Source: Phenylobacterium sp.
GTDB lineage: Bacteria; Pseudomonadota; Alphaproteobacteria; Caulobacterales; Caulobacteraceae
NCBI RefSeq assembly: GCF_030693625.1
Contig: NZ_JAUYAF010000075.1
Coordinates: 1 to 55,407 of the forward strand
Direction: 5' to 3'
Length of the DNA stretch: 55,407 bases
Below are positions 1 through 8,332 of this stretch, piece by piece; the stretch's first letter is position 1, and each line of letters starts with the position of its first letter. Both the position numbers and the translations under genes were made by a program. Below the pieces are notes generated by a model. It saw only the letters and a program-made list of their open reading frames with translations, ran no database searches and had not been told where the DNA came from.

Positions 1-581
1 TCGGCGTCGGGCATGTCGGCTCGATTCGCCGGGGTGTCGAGGATCGAGGGCAACACCGCGTTCACGGTGACGTTGTCGGCCTTGAGTTCCTCGGCCAGCG
101 CCTCGGTCAGGCTGTGCACGCCGGCCTTGGACGCCGCATAAGGCCCCATGCCCACGGACGCCTTCAGGGCGGCGTTGGCCCCGACATTGACGATCCGCCC
201 CGCCGCGCTGCGCCGCAGGTGAGGGAGGGCGGCGCGGCTGGCATTGGCCGCTGTCTGCACATTCATCAGGAACAGCCGATGCCAGCCTTCGGCCAAGCTG
301 TTCTCAAGCGTGTTCCAGCTGAACCCGCCGGCGATGTTCAGCAGGGCGTCGAGTCCGCCGAACCGGCCGGCCACGGCGTCCAGGGCCGCGCCCGCCTGGT
401 TGGCGTCGGTCAGGTCCACGCCGGGAAGCACCAGGACCTCTGCCCCTGACGGAAGGCCCGCCGGCGCCGCCTTGGCGAAATCGATCAGCGCCAGCCGCGC
501 CCCCTGCCCCGCCGCGGCCTTGGCCACGGCGGACCCCAGGACACCGAACGCGCCGGTGATGACAACAACGCGTCCGGTCAT
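1..581 (-). CDS. SDR-family NAD(P)-dependent oxidoreductase, 3'-truncated by the window edge
   Basis: Short-chain dehydrogenase/reductase; 193 codons are visible and the C-terminus lies outside the window. The N-terminus carries a Rossmann motif of the TGxxxGxG kind (ITGAFGVLGSAVA). It also has a strand-4 NIAGG motif, the catalytic YAASK and a following LAEELKADNVTVNAVLPS that is typical of classical SDRs. The ATG at 581 starts 6 bases after the thiolase stop, so the two genes form one operon transcribed leftward. The neighbour suggests a role in acyl-CoA, fatty-acid or sterol metabolism, but the substrate cannot be read from the sequence. Family assignment is firm; function is not. Confidence 0.9.
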   Translation of the reverse strand, partial: MTGRVVVITGAFGVLGSAVAKAAAGQGARLALIDFAKAAPAGLPSGAEVLVLPGVDLTDANQAGAALDAVAGRFGGLDALLNIAGGFSWNTLENSLAEGWHRLFLMNVQTAANASRAALPHLRRSAAGRIVNVGANAALKASVGMGPYAASKAGVHSLTEALAEELKADNVTVNAVLPSILDTPANRADMPDA

Positions 582-587
582 GGGATC

Positions 588-1760
588 CTAGAGCCGCTCG
601 ACGATGGTGACGTTGGCCATGCCGCCGCCTTCGCACATGGTCTGCAGGCCGTACTTCTTGCCGCGGGCCTTCAGCGCATAGAGCAGGGTGGTCATGAGCT
701 TCGTGCCCGACGCACCCAGGGGGTGACCCAGGGCGATGGCGCCGCCATTGACGTTGATGCGGCTGGGATCGGCCTTCAGCTTCTGAATGAACGCCACCGG
801 CACCGAGGCGAAGGCCTCATTCACCTCAAACAGGTCGATGTCGTCGATGGACATGCCGGCCCGCTTCAGCGCGCGCTCAGTGGCCGGGATCGGGGCTTCC
901 AGCATGATCACCGGGTCATGGCCCAGCAGCGACATGTGGTGGATGCGAGCCAGGGGCGTCAGGCCATGTTCCTTCAGCGCCCGCTCGGAGACCACCATGA
1001 CGCCCGAGGCGCCGTCGCAGATCTGGCTGGAGGAGGCCGCGGTGATCCGGCCGCCCTCGCGCAGCAGCTTCACGGCCTTGATGCCGTCCAGGCTGGCGTC
1101 GAAGCGGATGCCCTCGTCGATATTGTGGACGCTCTTGTTGCCCTCGGCGTCGGTGATCTCGATGGCGCAGATCTCGTTCTTGAACGCCCCGGCCTGGGTC
1201 GCGGCGATGGCGCGCTGGTGCGAGGAGTAGCTGAACTCGTCCAGCTCATCCTTGGTCAGGCCGTACTTCTCGGCGATCATCTCGGCGCCGACGAACTGCG
1301 AGAACTGGATGTTGGGGTACTGCTCCTGGATGCCTGGGCTCATATAGGTGCCAAAGCCGTTCTGGGCCGGCAGGGCGGCCGAGAGGCCCATGGGCACGCG
1401 GGTCATGCTCTCGACGCCCGAGGCGATGACGATGTCCATGGTGCCGCTCATCACGGCCTGGGCCGCGAACTGGAGGGCCTGCTGCGACGAGCCGCACTGG
1501 CGATCGACGCTGGTGCCGGGCACGCTCTCGGGCATGCGCGAGGCCAGCACGGCGTTGCGCGCCACGTTCACCGACTGCTCGCCCACCTGCATGACGCAGC
1601 CCATGATGACGTCTTCCACCAGGGCCGGATCGGCGCCGGTGCGGTCGAGCAGGTCATTGAGGACGCTCGCGGCCAGATCGACTGGATGCCAGTCCTTCAG
1701 TTTGCCGCCCTTGCGGCCGCCGGCCGTGCGTGAGGCCGCGACGATATAGGCTTCGCCCAT
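588..1760 (-). CDS. acetyl-CoA C-acyltransferase (thiolase)
   Basis: Thiolase of 390 residues, the normal length for the family. The nucleophilic cysteine is C89 in VDRQCGSSQQAL, followed by SGVESMTRVPM. The C-terminal half has the NEAFA block, the GGAIALGHPLGASG block (H346) and the second catalytic cysteine C376 in CEGGGMA. It condenses or cleaves acyl-CoAs in the cytoplasm. A good ribosome site (AAAGGGAG) precedes the ATG at 1760. It is the first gene of an operon with the SDR gene downstream. Whether it is degradative (beta-oxidation or steroid side chain) or biosynthetic cannot be decided here; a degradative role seems more likely with an SDR partner. Confidence 0.93.
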   Translation of the reverse strand: MGEAYIVAASRTAGGRKGGKLKDWHPVDLAASVLNDLLDRTGADPALVEDVIMGCVMQVGEQSVNVARNAVLASRMPESVPGTSVDRQCGSSQQALQFAAQAVMSGTMDIVIASGVESMTRVPMGLSAALPAQNGFGTYMSPGIQEQYPNIQFSQFVGAEMIAEKYGLTKDELDEFSYSSHQRAIAATQAGAFKNEICAIEITDAEGNKSVHNIDEGIRFDASLDGIKAVKLLREGGRITAASSSQICDGASGVMVVSERALKEHGLTPLARIHHMSLLGHDPVIMLEAPIPATERALKRAGMSIDDIDLFEVNEAFASVPVAFIQKLKADPSRINVNGGAIALGHPLGASGTKLMTTLLYALKARGKKYGLQTMCEGGGMANVTIVERL

Positions 1761-1914
1761 GGTTCCGCTCCCTTTGGAAATGCGCGTCTCGCGCGTCGAA
1801 AGGCACTCTAGGCGGGCGCCGTGAGGTAAGCCAACGGGGCCCGGCGCGGCTTGAGATTACAGCGACCCCGAACTAGGTCACAAGGCGCGAAGGCCAAGCT
1901 GCGGAGCGCCACGA

Positions 1915-2619
1915 ATGACCCTGAAGCGCCGCTTCGACTTCCTGGCCCACCTGTTGAAGGCCTCGGTCCGCCAGCACCATCGAGAGATGATCCCGGTCTT
2001 CTCGCCGCACATTCCGGCCCAGGCGGTGGTGGTCGATGTCGGCGCCCACGCCGGCCAGTTTTCGAAGCTGTTCGCCCGCATGGCGCCCCAGGGCAGGGTC
2101 TACGCCTTCGAGCCGTCGGCCTATGCCCGCTCGATCCTGACCCGGTCCCTGGCCTTCAACCGCGTGTCCAATGTGAAGGTGATCCCCCTGGGCCTGTCGG
2201 ACACTGCGGCGGAGCTGGTGCTGCGCACGCCGATCAAGGCCAGGGGCGGCCTGGGTTTCGGCATCGCCCACTTCGGCGAGGAGGGGCAGGACACCCGCGA
2301 CACCATGGATCAGATCGTCCCCCTGACCACCCTGGACGTCTTCGCCGAGCAGGAGGGCCTGACCCGCCTGGATTTCCTGAAGGCCGATGTCGAAGGCTGG
2401 GAGGTCAATGTCCTGAAGGGCGGCCTGAAGACCATGGCCAAATTCAAACCCGCCCTCTTCCTGGAAATCTCCGACGCCTCCCTGGCTCGCGCCGGCGCCA
2501 GGCCCACCGACATCTGGGACCTCCTGAGGCCTCTGGGCTACCGGGCGCACAAGGGGCCAGACTTCACGGCGGTGGAGGGCTATGCCGGGGTCGAGGACTA
2601 CCTGTTCGTGGCGGGCTAA
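1915..2619 (+). CDS. FkbM-family methyltransferase
   Basis: SAM-dependent methyltransferase of 234 residues. The SAM-binding segment VVVDVGAHAGQFSKLF is followed by GRVYAFEPS, the usual FkbM arrangement. A later DFLKADVEGWEVNVLKGG segment (about residues 156-175) is the family hallmark. The start at 1915 has GGAG about 10 bases upstream. The gene ends tail-to-tail with the cupin-like gene, overlapping by 4 bases. FkbM enzymes O-methylate sugars or polyketides. Because the genes that follow encode glycosyl- and acyl-transferases, methylation of a surface glycan is the likeliest role, though this is inference from context. Confidence 0.88.
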   Translation: MTLKRRFDFLAHLLKASVRQHHREMIPVFSPHIPAQAVVVDVGAHAGQFSKLFARMAPQGRVYAFEPSAYARSILTRSLAFNRVSNVKVIPLGLSDTAAELVLRTPIKARGGLGFGIAHFGEEGQDTRDTMDQIVPLTTLDVFAEQEGLTRLDFLKADVEGWEVNVLKGGLKTMAKFKPALFLEISDASLARAGARPTDIWDLLRPLGYRAHKGPDFTAVEGYAGVEDYLFVAG

Positions 2620-3533
2620 ACCGGCAACAGGCTCCCCAGCCGCTCGCCGTCCAGCTTGAAGCTGGTGGGCAGCACCCGCGGGTTCGGCTTCTGCAGCTTC
2701 AGCGCCTTGGCGCCGCGCGCCACCGCCAACTTGCCCAGCGCGCCGGGGCTGAACCCGTTCTGGATACGCGGACGCCGCGCCCCCAGCCGGCGACGCAGCA
2801 CGCCGTTGGCGTAGATCACATTGGCCCGCATCAGGGCCTGGGGGGTCATGAATTCAATGGAGAGCGAGACGTTCAGCATCGGACCGTTCTCGATCCGGTG
2901 CGGCGCGTTCTGGGCCCAGGTGACCATCTTGCCGGGCGTCAGGTCGTGAACCTCCGCCCCCGCGTCCCAGGCCGGATTGAAGGCGAACTGCTCGGCGGTC
3001 TCGCGCAGCACGATCTTCTCCAGCGCCTCGTCGCCCACATAGGGGTCGGCCACCGGATAGACCCAGACCCGCTTGCGCCCGCGCAGCTGCCACAGCGACA
3101 CCAGGGGCACGTCCAGATGGTAGAAGACCTGGGCGTTGGCCGAGGAGATCAGCATCCCCAGATCCCGTTTGAAGGCGCGAAGGCCCGGCACGTGGGCCGC
3201 CTTCTCGGCGAAGATCTCGTCGCCCAGGGCGGCGTACTCCGGCAGGTGCAGGTTGGTCTCCCGCAGGTTCAGCCAGATGCGGCCCGACTGTGCGGCCTCC
3301 AGCAGCTTGGACCCCGACAGGGCGCCGGCCGAGCCCCGTCGCCAGGTGGTCCAGGCCACGGGATCCTCGCCCATGGTGAAGACCCCCAGCTTCTCGCGAG
3401 GATAGCAGTCCAGCAGCTGCTCCAGGCCCTCGTCGTTGAACATCGGCCGTTCATGGAGGCCGTGCTCGAAGGCCAGGTTCGACCTGGTGAAGGCGGCGCC
3501 CTTTTCGGGGGTCCAGTCGGTGATGATGCTCAT
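2616..3533 (-). CDS. cupin/JmjC-like putative 2-oxoglutarate-Fe(II) oxygenase
   Basis: Protein of 305 residues starting at the ATG at 3533, which overlaps the upstream glycosyltransferase stop as ATGA, so the two are translationally coupled. The middle has a JmjC-type cupin core: VFYHLDVPLVSLWQLRG supplies an H-x-D pair, then KRVWVYPVADPYVG, and a distal histidine sits in NAPHRIENGP. This layout matches Fe(II)/2-oxoglutarate hydroxylases of the cupin_8/JmjC class. Such proteins often hydroxylate proteins or small molecules. Placement in a glycan-type operon hints at modification of a surface compound. Metal ligands are inferred by pattern, not alignment, and some relatives are annotated only as hypothetical. 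Confidence 0.7.
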   Translation of the reverse strand: MSIITDWTPEKGAAFTRSNLAFEHGLHERPMFNDEGLEQLLDCYPREKLGVFTMGEDPVAWTTWRRGSAGALSGSKLLEAAQSGRIWLNLRETNLHLPEYAALGDEIFAEKAAHVPGLRAFKRDLGMLISSANAQVFYHLDVPLVSLWQLRGRKRVWVYPVADPYVGDEALEKIVLRETAEQFAFNPAWDAGAEVHDLTPGKMVTWAQNAPHRIENGPMLNVSLSIEFMTPQALMRANVIYANGVLRRRLGARRPRIQNGFSPGALGKLAVARGAKALKLQKPNPRVLPTSFKLDGERLGSLLPV

Positions 3534-4465
3534 GTCGGAGCCCTCAGGCCGTAGAAGTGAATCTTGAAGGGACCCCACCACAGGGTCTTACCCAGGCCGC
3601 GGGCCGCGCGGTCCAGGGTGAAGGCGAAGCGCGGGCTGCGGACCAGCCATTGCAGGCCCGCCATCAGGCCGTAGACCCCGGCCTGGGCCACGCCGATCGC
3701 CATCCAGCGCGCCACGCCTAGGCGGTCGGGCGGGCTGCTGATGGCGCAGTGGGCCGAAGGTCCCTGCCCGTAGGCGAAGGCGCGCGCGATCGTGTAGTCC
3801 AGGGTCAGGCGGCTGGGCACGGGGTCTTCCCAGACCCAGGCGTCGGGCGCCCAGCCGAACCGCGCGCCCTTGGCCTGCATGCCGCCGAACAGCAGATCAT
3901 CCTCGCCCCCGATATGGTTGCGAATGGCCGAGAAGGGCGCCTTGGGGTCGGGCAGGCTGGCGCGGCGGATCAGGCTGTCACCGCAGCCGTAATAGTGGTC
4001 GATCACCCCCTCGCGCGGCCCGTCGCCAACCCGGGAGAAGAACCACTCCAGATAGGCGCGATGCTTGGCGACGCCGGCGGGCGCGCGGCCACGCACGGGT
4101 CCGAACACCACGTCGGCGTCGTACTTCGCCTGGGCGGCCAGCAGCGCGGCCAGCCATCCGGCGGGGGCCTCCTCGTCGTCGTCCAGGAAGGCGATGAAGT
4201 CGCCCTGGGCCTTTGCCATGGCGGCGTTGCGGGCGTTGGCCACCCCGGGTTCGGGCTCGTGCACATAGACCACCGGGAACGGCGCTTCCGCCGCCAGGGT
4301 CCGGATCAGCGCCTGAGCCGAGGGAACCTGGTCGTTGTCCACCACCACCAGCTCCAGGGCCGCCGGATCGACGCCGGCCTGGGCGAAGGTCGAGCGCGCA
4401 GCCGTGGCCAGTCCGTCCAGGCGCCGCTGGGTGGGAATGATCAGGCTGACGCGCGGCGTGGACAT
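3530..4465 (-). CDS. family 2 glycosyltransferase
   Basis: GT-A fold glycosyltransferase of 311 residues. The N-terminus VSLIIPTQRRLDGL is the nucleotide-sugar binding strand. LVVVDND follows, then PGVANARNAAMAKAQGD and the metal-binding FLDDDEEAP motif. A conserved later segment (YGCGDSLIRR and GGEDDLLFGG) supplies acceptor-site residues. No transmembrane domain is obvious, though the last 80 residues contain a hydrophobic stretch (WMAIGVAQAGVYGLMAGLQWL) that may associate with the membrane. The gene lies 4 bases after the acyltransferase and overlaps the cupin-like gene, so these three form an operon. Donor and acceptor are unknown. Confidence 0.9.
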   Translation of the reverse strand: MSTPRVSLIIPTQRRLDGLATAARSTFAQAGVDPAALELVVVDNDQVPSAQALIRTLAAEAPFPVVYVHEPEPGVANARNAAMAKAQGDFIAFLDDDEEAPAGWLAALLAAQAKYDADVVFGPVRGRAPAGVAKHRAYLEWFFSRVGDGPREGVIDHYYGCGDSLIRRASLPDPKAPFSAIRNHIGGEDDLLFGGMQAKGARFGWAPDAWVWEDPVPSRLTLDYTIARAFAYGQGPSAHCAISSPPDRLGVARWMAIGVAQAGVYGLMAGLQWLVRSPRFAFTLDRAARGLGKTLWWGPFKIHFYGLRAPT

Positions 4466-4469
4466 GGGG

Positions 4470-5612
4470 TCAGACGGCCTCGAACTCGGCCGATTGGCGC
4501 CGAGTGCGGGCCGCGATGGCCTGGGCCAGGCCCCGGGCGCGGCCGGTGAACGAGAGCTCGCTGCTGGCGATGATGTCCAATCGGCGGCGCAGCCGGCCCA
4601 CGGGCCCTTGGCCGTGGGCGCCGGCCAGGCTCCAGGCCTGTTCCGACACCTGGGCCGCGCGGCCGCCGAGGTTGGCGGCCGTAGCGACCCCCTCCCCGAT
4701 CATCCGGGTGGTCAGCGCATAGGGCCGCTTGTAGTGCTCGTGGCCGGGACCGAGGTCATAGGTGGTCAGGCCCATCTCCGGCATGGCCGCGATGGCCCGG
4801 CCCAGGAACACCTGCCCCGGCGACCAGGCGGCCAGCTCCGGATCGGTGGAGGCGATCCAGGGGTGATAGACCCCGCCCTGGCGGACGCCGAAGTGCCCCG
4901 CCACCAGCCGGTCGCCGGCATAGAGGTTGACCATCAGGCCCTGGAAGTCGCCCGCCTGGCGCTCGAACAGGGACTGCAGCAAGCCCTGAGTCCAGTCGGC
5001 GTTGAGGAAGCCGTGGGCGCCGGTGCGGGCCAGTTGCTCGCGCTTCCAGCGCAGCAGGGTGTCGAAGGCGGCCGGGTCGCGGTCCGCGCCGCGGATCGAC
5101 AGCTCGCCGACCTCGCGGTCCAGCTTGTGGTCGAGCCGGCGATAGTTCTTGAACCGCTTGGGGCTGGCCGCCCGCAGGGCCTCCAGATAGGCCTCCGCGG
5201 TGGTTTCCAGCTCGATCACGAAGCTCTCGCGCTGCACGACGCCGCCGCCTGCGAAGGCGCGGTTCGGATCGGTCAGGCCGGTGAAACGGTAGACCGACAG
5301 GCCCGCGACGGCCATCGCCTCGTCGGCGTCCAGGCCCTGCTCGGCCACCAGGCCATGATAGTCGGAAAGCGGCGCGCCGATCGGCCGGGCATAGCTGCCC
5401 GGACGCCGGTGATAGGCCAGGAACCCCGCCGTGCGGCCCGGCCAGCGCCAGACCGTGACCCGGGCGTCCGGACGAACCTTGCCCACCGCCAGGGCGAAGT
5501 CAGGCCCCATCAGCGGATTGGCGAACTCCGGCCGGCTGGCGCACAGCATGCGCCAGGTGGAGATGTCGGTCTCCGGCAGGTCGTTCGGGTGAAAGGTCTC
5601 TGCGCTCAACAT
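4470..5612 (-). CDS. CelD/BcsL-type GNAT acyltransferase
   Basis: Protein of 380 residues with a C-terminal GNAT domain of the BioF2/CelD type. Key segments are FKNYRRLDHKLDREVG, the LLRWKREQL helix, AGDRLVAGHFGVRQGG and TYDLGPGHEHYKRPYA. Members of this family acylate sugars during exopolysaccharide, cellulose or holdfast-type synthesis. The first in-frame ATG with the conserved N-terminus is at 5612; an upstream extension to 5762 is Ala/Arg-rich and was rejected. It heads a three-gene operon with the GT2 and cupin-like genes. About 200 bases of leader upstream hold two small palindromes, listed separately. Confidence 0.8.
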   Translation of the reverse strand: MLSAETFHPNDLPETDISTWRMLCASRPEFANPLMGPDFALAVGKVRPDARVTVWRWPGRTAGFLAYHRRPGSYARPIGAPLSDYHGLVAEQGLDADEAMAVAGLSVYRFTGLTDPNRAFAGGGVVQRESFVIELETTAEAYLEALRAASPKRFKNYRRLDHKLDREVGELSIRGADRDPAAFDTLLRWKREQLARTGAHGFLNADWTQGLLQSLFERQAGDFQGLMVNLYAGDRLVAGHFGVRQGGVYHPWIASTDPELAAWSPGQVFLGRAIAAMPEMGLTTYDLGPGHEHYKRPYALTTRMIGEGVATAANLGGRAAQVSEQAWSLAGAHGQGPVGRLRRRLDIIASSELSFTGRARGLAQAIAARTRRQSAEFEAV

Positions 5613-5653
5613 TGTCTCAAGCCCTAGCTTGTCCCGGTTAGGGAAAGGTGGAC

Positions 5654-5691
5654 TTGCACGCTGCAATCTACATGCCCTGGCACGTGTGCCA
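5654..5691. promoter_or_regulatory. two small palindromes upstream of the glycan operon
   Basis: TTGCA-CGC-TGCAA (5654-5666) and TGGCAC-GT-GTGCCA (5678-5691) are perfect short inverted repeats 42-79 bases upstream of the acyltransferase start. Their place in the only sizeable leader of the operon suggests a dimeric regulator's operator. The second superficially resembles a sigma-54 -24 element, but no correctly spaced -12 element is present on either strand. Confidence 0.35.
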
Positions 5692-5798
5692 TTTCGCGTC
5701 AGGGGCGACTGGGCCGGGCCCGCCGACGGGCGCGGCGAAGCGCACGGCGCAGCCGCGCACAAGACGTTGTAATTGCTTATTGTTTTTGAGGCTCAGCC

Positions 5799-5814
5799 TT
5801 ACCGAAAGCTTAAC
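5799..5814 (+). promoter_or_regulatory. possible CtrA-type box
   Basis: TTAC-N7-TTAAC differs at one base from the Caulobacter CtrA full site TTAA-N7-TTAA(C). It lies just downstream of the sulfoxide reductase stop and about 190 bases upstream of the glycan operon. TTAA tetramers are scarce in this GC-rich DNA, which gives the match some weight. A single near-match is still weak evidence. Confidence 0.25.
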
Positions 5815-5819
5815 CGGCT

Positions 5820-6314
5820 CTAGCTGAAGGCGGCCTTCAAGATTTTCTCCAGCCAGGCGGCGTCGACGGCGTCGAACGCGGCCAGTTCGGTGGCGTCCAC
5901 ATCGAAGACGGCGATCAGGTTTCCGGCGGGGTCGAACACCGGAACCACCACCTCGCTGGCCGACCTTCCGTCGCAGGCGATATGGCCAGGGAAGGCATGG
6001 ACGTCGGGCACAAGCTGGGTCTGGCCGGTCGCCGCGGCGGTCCCGCAGACGCCGCGGCCATAGGCGATCCTCAGGCAGCCGAGCGTCCCCTGATAGGGGC
6101 CGACCACAAGCTCACGGTCCCGGTCGGGATCGACGACGTAGAAGCCGGTCCAGAAGTAGTGCTCGAAGCTGGCGGCCAGCATGGCGGCGATGGTGGCCAT
6201 CCGCGCGGTGCGGTTGGGCTCGCCCTCCAGCACGGAGGCGATCTCTTGCGCCACCGTCGCGTAGCGGGCGGCCTTGTCCTCGGGCAGGGTCAGGTCGTTG
6301 AAAGCTTCGGCCAT
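5820..6314 (-). CDS. msrC: free methionine-(R)-sulfoxide reductase (GAF domain)
   Basis: Single GAF domain protein of 164 residues. It contains the fRMsr pattern WTGFY, GPYQGTLGC, GRGVCG and FPGHIACD. Cysteines C80, C90 and C114 have the same spacing (10 and 24) as the three redox cysteines of E. coli fRMsr, and SASEVVVPVFD follows. It reduces free methionine-R-sulfoxide in the cytoplasm as part of oxidative repair. The ATG at 6314 follows the response-regulator stop by 19 bases, so co-transcription is likely. With all three cysteines kept, catalysis rather than mere ligand sensing is the better reading. Confidence 0.88.
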   Translation of the reverse strand: MAEAFNDLTLPEDKAARYATVAQEIASVLEGEPNRTARMATIAAMLAASFEHYFWTGFYVVDPDRDRELVVGPYQGTLGCLRIAYGRGVCGTAAATGQTQLVPDVHAFPGHIACDGRSASEVVVPVFDPAGNLIAVFDVDATELAAFDAVDAAWLEKILKAAFS

Positions 6315-6333
6315 GGGAGCCGTATACAGGCTT

Positions 6334-7230
6334 CTAGCCCACCGCCACCAGACGCCGGGCGCTCTTGCGGGAGACGACGGCCTCCAGGTTCCGGGCGATC
6401 CGGTCGGCCTCGACGGGATCCATCTCCACCTGGGCCAGCAGGTTGCGGATGGCGTCGAAGTGGATCTCGATCACCGCCGGGTCGCACGCCTCGGGGCCTC
6501 CCATGGCGTCGACATAGGCCAGCATCGACTGAGAGGCGCGCTCGACCGTCCGGTCTCGCACCTGCCGGGCGCGGAAGGTGGTGTGCTGCATGACGCGGTA
6601 GATCATCTGCAGGGTGGCGCGATCCACGCCGCCGCGGGCGGTGATCAAGCGGCGCATGGCCTCCAGCTCGACGCTGATGGTCTCGCGGGCGATCTCGCGT
6701 TCGACCTCGTCGGCGACCTCCTCGGGGTCGCAGGTGCGGCGCAGGGGGCCGGAATAGTTCAGTTCCACCTTCCGGCGGCGATCGGGGCCGACATAGGCCT
6801 CGCTGATGATGAAGGGCCTGGGCTTCGTCAGCACCAGCTGGATCCGCGACAGCAGGGCGGCAGGCGTGAAGGGCTTGATCACGAACTCATTGACCCCGGC
6901 CAGGCGCGCGATCTGGACGTCGCGCTCGCTACGCTGGCCGGTGACCATCACCACCGGGACCTCGGGGTTGGGCACCATGGTGTCGGGATAGATGGCGGCG
7001 CGCCGGATCGAGCGGACCAGCTCCAGCCCGTCCATCACCGGCATGGACCAGTCGGTGAAGATGATGTGGGGGCAGCGATGGCGCAGCAGCTCGCGTGCGC
7101 GATGGCCGTCCGGGGCGGTATAGACCTCCCCCACCCCGCCGGCCCGCAGCACATCGGTGATCAGGCGCAGGGTGTTGGAATGATCGTCCACCACGAGGAT
7201 CTTCAGGCCCGACAGGTCGTCAGGCTTCAT
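6334..7230 (-). CDS. response regulator with an alpha-helical C-terminal region
   Basis: N-terminal CheY-type receiver (about residues 5-135): acidic pair in ILVVDDHSN, phospho-acceptor Asp in IIFTDWSMPVMDG, Thr in VVMVTGQ and Lys in FVIKPF. After the receiver comes a YVGPDRRR motif and then about 150 helical residues with no recognisable DNA-binding or enzymatic output. The ATG at 7230 (MKPDDLSG) keeps the usual short lead-in to the receiver; ATGs at 7263 and 7296 are in frame but would add an unusual tail. It probably relays signals by protein contact. The following gene is the sulfoxide reductase, so an oxidative-stress link is possible. Confidence 0.85.
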   Translation of the reverse strand: MKPDDLSGLKILVVDDHSNTLRLITDVLRAGGVGEVYTAPDGHRARELLRHRCPHIIFTDWSMPVMDGLELVRSIRRAAIYPDTMVPNPEVPVVMVTGQRSERDVQIARLAGVNEFVIKPFTPAALLSRIQLVLTKPRPFIISEAYVGPDRRRKVELNYSGPLRRTCDPEEVADEVEREIARETISVELEAMRRLITARGGVDRATLQMIYRVMQHTTFRARQVRDRTVERASQSMLAYVDAMGGPEACDPAVIEIHFDAIRNLLAQVEMDPVEADRIARNLEAVVSRKSARRLVAVG

Positions 7231-7639
7231 ATTCGCACTAGGCAGCAGTCGTTGCGAACTCATCGGCCCCGAAAATCCCCAAACCCTGGCGAACATGATC
7301 GGCGAGCGTTGAGATCGGGTTTATGCCGAGCGGGAATGGTCGGGTCGGCGACCCACCTTTCAGGGAATGTGCGCCCCCAGACCCCGTCGCTGTCCCGACG
7401 CCCGGCGGTATCCTCATGATTTCGGGCAGTGCACGCCCTCGGGGCCAGGCAGATAGCGGCTCTCGACCTTCTGTGACGTTCGGAATGTCTTCTTTCAGGA
7501 GACATCCCTGCCTCAGGCCGCAGCCAATCCGGGTTGGAGCCGTGTGTGCGAGCTTCCTAGCGAGAAATGGGGCGCCATCTATGGGCGGCGCGTCAGGGGC
7601 GCTGACTCACCGAGCAGCCCGGGACCAGTCCGGCGCGCT
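7231..7639. other. intergenic stretch without a recognised gene
   Basis: About 400 bases separate the response regulator start from the end of the next gene. Open frames here lack codon bias, conserved motifs or ribosome sites. I see no tRNA, terminator or clear repeat. The promoter of the response regulator must lie at the left end. Confidence 0.5.
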
Positions 7640-8104
7640 TCAGCCGACCCGGCTCTTCCAATCCAGATAGGTGGGAACAATGCTCACTGCGCTAGGCCCG
7701 GACGGCAGCACCCCCTTGCAGGCAGCGTCCATTATCTTATGCAAACGCCGCGGCATGTCGGCTTTGAGTACATAGGTGAGTTCGCCTGGATTACTCAGGT
7801 TCTGCGCGCTCTTCCCGCTACTGGCCAGCGCCCAGATCTCAACAGCTTGAAAGCTCTTCTGGCTGCAATCGATGGCATAGGTTGTGATCAAAGCCTCGAG
7901 CGGAGATTTGGGCGTGAACTTGGCGGTCCGGACCCTCCCAGATAGCGAGAGGCTCGTGACGTCGATGTGCGTTTCCGACTGTCCGTCTCGATCTAGGAGC
8001 CGCCAATCGCCGCCAGGCGAGAGGGCGTGAGCGGTCGATGCGAAACCTACGATCACTGCGACAATCGCGGAGCCTTTAAAAAGCTTACCCACATACCCCT
8101 CCAT
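7640..8104 (-). CDS. small exported protein, surface-adhesin-E-like
   Basis: Protein of 154 residues from the ATG at 8104, with a typical signal peptide (basic start, hydrophobic VAVIVGFASTAHA, cleavage after AHA). An in-frame ATG at 8149 would add 15 residues before the signal and is less likely. The mature part, WRLLDRDGQSETHIDV then TAKFTPKSPL, TTYAIDCSQKSFQ and a C-terminal MDAACKG, resembles the beta-rich surface-adhesin E-like proteins, with one cysteine pair. Codon use and base composition are less GC-rich than the surroundings, which suggests recent arrival. Function unknown; periplasm or cell surface. Confidence 0.6.
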   Translation of the reverse strand: MEGYVGKLFKGSAIVAVIVGFASTAHALSPGGDWRLLDRDGQSETHIDVTSLSLSGRVRTAKFTPKSPLEALITTYAIDCSQKSFQAVEIWALASSGKSAQNLSNPGELTYVLKADMPRRLHKIMDAACKGVLPSGPSAVSIVPTYLDWKSRVG

Positions 8105-8332
8105 GCCTGGCAGCCCTTTCACTTTGGTCAGCAGGCTGTGGTCGGTCAATATAAACGGTGGTGCTGTTGACGTGATCCAGTCGGCCTATGCCAATGCCCG
8201 AAGGTCGAAACCTACCCCGCTGCGTCCGCTTCCTACTCTTAATCTGAAGCAGTCTAGGTACGTTTCATCCCCAAAAGCCGACGGTCTGCTCTCGGCCCAG
8301 CGCCAGTGACGACTTTCGACCCTTTGCGACAC

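Noticed and set aside
5678..5691. Sigma-54 promoter at TGGCAC
   Set aside because: No TTGC element follows at the required spacing on either strand; the sequence is better explained as a palindrome.
5786..5800. Terminator after msrC (GAGGCTCAGCCT with a T-run)
   Set aside because: The T-run precedes the hairpin on the plus strand and would be an A-run for the leftward transcript, so the polarity is wrong for msrC.
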